A DNA stretch of 43,516 bases, from NCBI GenBank assembly GCA_030603185.1, contig JAUVYG010000005.1, forward strand, positions 1 through 43,516. Reading direction: 5' to 3'. The translations under genes and the position numbers were made by a program. Of the stretch, positions 41,656 to 43,516 are shown in pieces. The first letter of the stretch is position 1, and each line of letters starts with the position of its first letter. Source of the DNA: Actinomycetota bacterium (GTDB lineage: Bacteria > Actinomycetota > JAUVYG01). The notes under the pieces were generated by a model. It worked only from the letters and a program-made list of their open reading frames with translations, was not told the DNA's origin and searched no databases.

Positions 41656-42672
41656 CTAACGATCCAGTAGCAGTTCGGCTATCTGCACTGCATTAAGCGC
41701 TGCGCCCTTGCGCAAGTTATCCGCAACGACCCATAGAGACAGACCTGTCTCTGCATCCAGATCATCTCGCACTCTGCCCACCAGAGTATCGTCTTGGCCA
41801 GCACAGTCCAAAGGAACTGGATAGCCTCCGGTCTCAGGTTCATCAACAAGACGGATGCCGTCAGAAGCAGAGAGCACCTCGCGTGCCTTGGCTGCCCCAA
41901 TACGCGTCTGAGTCTCGATATATACCGATTCACTGTGTCCACGAACAACTGGGACCCGAACTGTCGTCGCGTTTACGGCGATGCTTTGATCATTCAGTAT
42001 CTTCCGGGTCTCATTGACCATCTTCATCTCTTCCTTGGTGAACCCGCTGTCGAGAAAATCATCGATATGCGGAAGCACGTTGTAGGCGATCTGCTTAGGA
42101 TATACCTGAGGTGTGACATCATCACCTGCCTGAATTGTGTAGGCCTGGGACATCAGCTCGTCTATAGCTGCCTGCCCCGTCCCGGAAACAGCCTGGTATG
42201 TAGAGACGATAATCCTCTCAATGCGTGAGACCTTGTTCAGAGGAGCCAACGCCACCACCATTTGTATGGTCGAGCAGTTCGGATTGGCGATGATGTTCGA
42301 GTGACCATCTAGCGCCTCGGGGTTCACCTCAGGCACTACAAGCGGTACGTCGTCATCCATTCTGAAGGCGGATGAGTTATCCACTACTACGCACCCGGCT
42401 TTCGCAGCTATGGGTGCAAACCTCTTGGATGTTCCCCCACCGGCAGAAAAAAGTGCCAGATCAAAATCGTTCAGAGACTCAGCAGTCAGCTCTTCAACAG
42501 TGAGAAGCTCCCCTCGAAATGGAATCGTTTTTCCCGCGGATCTAGCCGAGGCAAAGGCTGTTACAGAAGCCGCCGGAAACTCACGCTGTTCTAGAATGCT
42601 GAACATTTCACGCCCGACGGCGCCGGTGGCACCTACCACCGCGACCCTGGGGCTCGAGGGGATTCTATTCAT
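41656..42672 (-). CDS. asd: Aspartate-semialdehyde dehydrogenase
   Basis: This makes aspartate semialdehyde from aspartyl phosphate with NADPH, the second step to lysine, threonine, methionine and diaminopimelate. The 338 residues have the N-terminal VGATGAVGREM, a Ser-Ala-Gly-Gly-Gly segment LFSAGGGTS, the catalytic Cys in NPNCSTIQMV (about 130) and a later VPVVRGHSE region with the catalytic His. Start ATG 42672 overlaps the lysC stop (TGATG). lysC-asd is a common operon. Confidence 0.95.
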   Translation of the reverse strand: MNRIPSSPRVAVVGATGAVGREMFSILEQREFPAASVTAFASARSAGKTIPFRGELLTVEELTAESLNDFDLALFSAGGGTSKRFAPIAAKAGCVVVDNSSAFRMDDDVPLVVPEVNPEALDGHSNIIANPNCSTIQMVVALAPLNKVSRIERIIVSTYQAVSGTGQAAIDELMSQAYTIQAGDDVTPQVYPKQIAYNVLPHIDDFLDSGFTKEEMKMVNETRKILNDQSIAVNATTVRVPVVRGHSESVYIETQTRIGAAKAREVLSASDGIRLVDEPETGGYPVPLDCAGQDDTLVGRVRDDLDAETGLSLWVVADNLRKGAALNAVQIAELLLDR

Positions 42673-43516
42673 CAACCGGCTTCGCTATTACGGCTGGCTA
42701 CATCGAACTCTTTGTGAAGCAACCTAACCGCTTCAGCTGCCTTGCTCTCATCAACGACGCACGAGACCTTGATAGAGCTGGTGGATATCATCTCTATGTT
42801 GATACCAGCATCCGACAGGCAGCGGAACATGCTTGCTGCAACGCCAGGATGACTCTTCATCCCTGCGCCAATGAGGGTCACCTTGGCAACACCGGGGTCA
42901 CACGCACTCCCCCGCGCATCCAGATCTTTGACCAAAGTGTTCACGGTTTCCTGGGCTGTATCGAGATCCTCTTTCGGGACCGTGAATGATATATCAGTGT
43001 GCCCATCCTCACTGATGTTCTGAATGATCATGTCCACGTTCACTAATTTGTCAGCCAACGTCCCAAAGATGATGGCGGCGATGCCGGGTCTATCGGGCAC
43101 ACCACGTATTGTCAGCTTCGCCTCGCTGATGTCGTGTGTGACCCCTCTGATTATCGCTTCTTCCATACCATCTTCCTCTCTGACCACAGTACCTGGGGAA
43201 TCATTAAAACTAGACCTTACATGCAACTCAATGCCGTATCTTCTTGCAAACTCGACTGACCGTGTTTGCAAGACCTTGGCTCCGGTGGCAGCCATCTCAA
43301 GCATTTCTTCATACGAGACCTGACTGAGCTTGACCGCATCGCTGACTATGCGGGGGTCCGCACTGTAGACCCCATCAACGTCAGTGTATATCTCGCACTT
43401 GGCGGCCCCAAGTCCGGCAGCCAAAGCAACCGCAGTCGTATCAGAACCGCCGCGCCCGAGAGTCGTCACGTCATACCCATCTTTTGAGACTCCCTGGAAC
43501 CCAGCGACTATCACGA
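42672..43516 (-). CDS. lysC: Aspartate kinase (C-terminal part)
   Basis: This phosphorylates aspartate, the first step of the aspartate family pathway. Only the last 281 residues lie in the window, and the N-terminus runs off the right edge. Visible are [34 protein letters not shown] and two C-terminal ACT domains (the second with [15 protein letters not shown]), which bind lysine or threonine for feedback control. The stop shares one base with the asd ATG. Confidence 0.95.
   Translation of the reverse strand, partial: VIVAGFQGVSKDGYDVTTLGRGGSDTTAVALAAGLGAAKCEIYTDVDGVYSADPRIVSDAVKLSQVSYEEMLEMAATGAKVLQTRSVEFARRYGIELHVRSSFNDSPGTVVREEDGMEEAIIRGVTHDISEAKLTIRGVPDRPGIAAIIFGTLADKLVNVDMIIQNISEDGHTDISFTVPKEDLDTAQETVNTLVKDLDARGSACDPGVAKVTLIGAGMKSHPGVAASMFRCLSDAGINIEMISTSSIKVSCVVDESKAAEAVRLLHKEFDVASRNSEAG

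Noticed and set aside
1-43516. Mobile elements, CRISPR arrays, prophage or attachment sites
   Set aside because: No transposase, integrase, regularly spaced repeats or phage genes were seen. The tRNA has no adjacent integrase or duplicated 3' end.

Overview
The window looks like the chromosome of an anaerobic bacterium that uses the Wood-Ljungdahl (acetyl-CoA) pathway. A deep-branching Actinomycetota lineage fits best: the sortase has class E signatures and at least one promoter points to a leaderless mRNA. Chloroflexota cannot be excluded from sequence alone. The DNA is gene-dense, with many 1-14 bp overlaps between neighbours. No transposase, phage gene, CRISPR array or gap over 300 bp without a gene was seen.

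Region 1 (1-6.5 kb, minus strand): the start of a complex I operon (nuoA-B-C-D, nuoD cut by the window edge) behind its own promoter. Upstream lies a very large single-chain formate dehydrogenase that fuses a [2Fe-2S] domain, a GltD-type NADPH/FAD module, 4Fe-4S ferredoxin motifs and a molybdopterin catalytic domain. Its leader carries a recognisable ZTP/ZMP (pfl) riboswitch.

Region 2 (6.5-18.2 kb, minus strand): the core acetyl-CoA synthesis operon, in transcription order folD, acsD, an HTH regulator with C-terminal cysteines, cooS/acsA, acsB, acsC, lpdA, cooC, acsE. Region 3 (18.3-25.1 kb): a divergent GGDEF/HD-GYP cyclic-di-GMP protein, then a second convergent operon fhs-acsV-cooC2. Together these give CO2 to formate (FDH), formyl-, methenyl- and methylene-THF (Fhs, FolD), methyl transfer to the corrinoid protein (AcsE, AcsCD, with AcsV as reactivator), and CO plus acetyl-CoA formation (CooS/AcsB, with CooC nickel ATPases). 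No methylene-THF reductase is present here. PabB and PabC at 35.6-37.8 kb can supply the p-aminobenzoate part of the folate cofactor.

Region 4 (24.9-43.5 kb): mixed housekeeping and envelope genes. These include an aquaporin, HtpX, a DUF3786-like protein, a CcmF/CcsA-like cytochrome c assembly pair, Lon, Hsp20, ASCH, HAD and STAS proteins, tRNA-Pro(CGG), a class E sortase fused to TPR repeats, a monohaem cytochrome c with a sortase-type C-terminal signal, pabBC, a DUF1461-like membrane protein, an MrfA-like helicase, a CDF cation exporter, asd and lysC (cut by the window edge).

Most interesting: (i) the sortase-TPR gene tail-to-tail with a cytochrome c that ends in an AQTG-membrane-RRR sorting signal, suggesting a wall-anchored cytochrome; (ii) the ZTP riboswitch in front of an NADPH-type formate dehydrogenase fusion; (iii) three genes (lpdA, the ccmF-like gene, the CDF exporter) whose conserved N-termini and Shine-Dalgarno positions point to ATA, CTG and ATC start codons.
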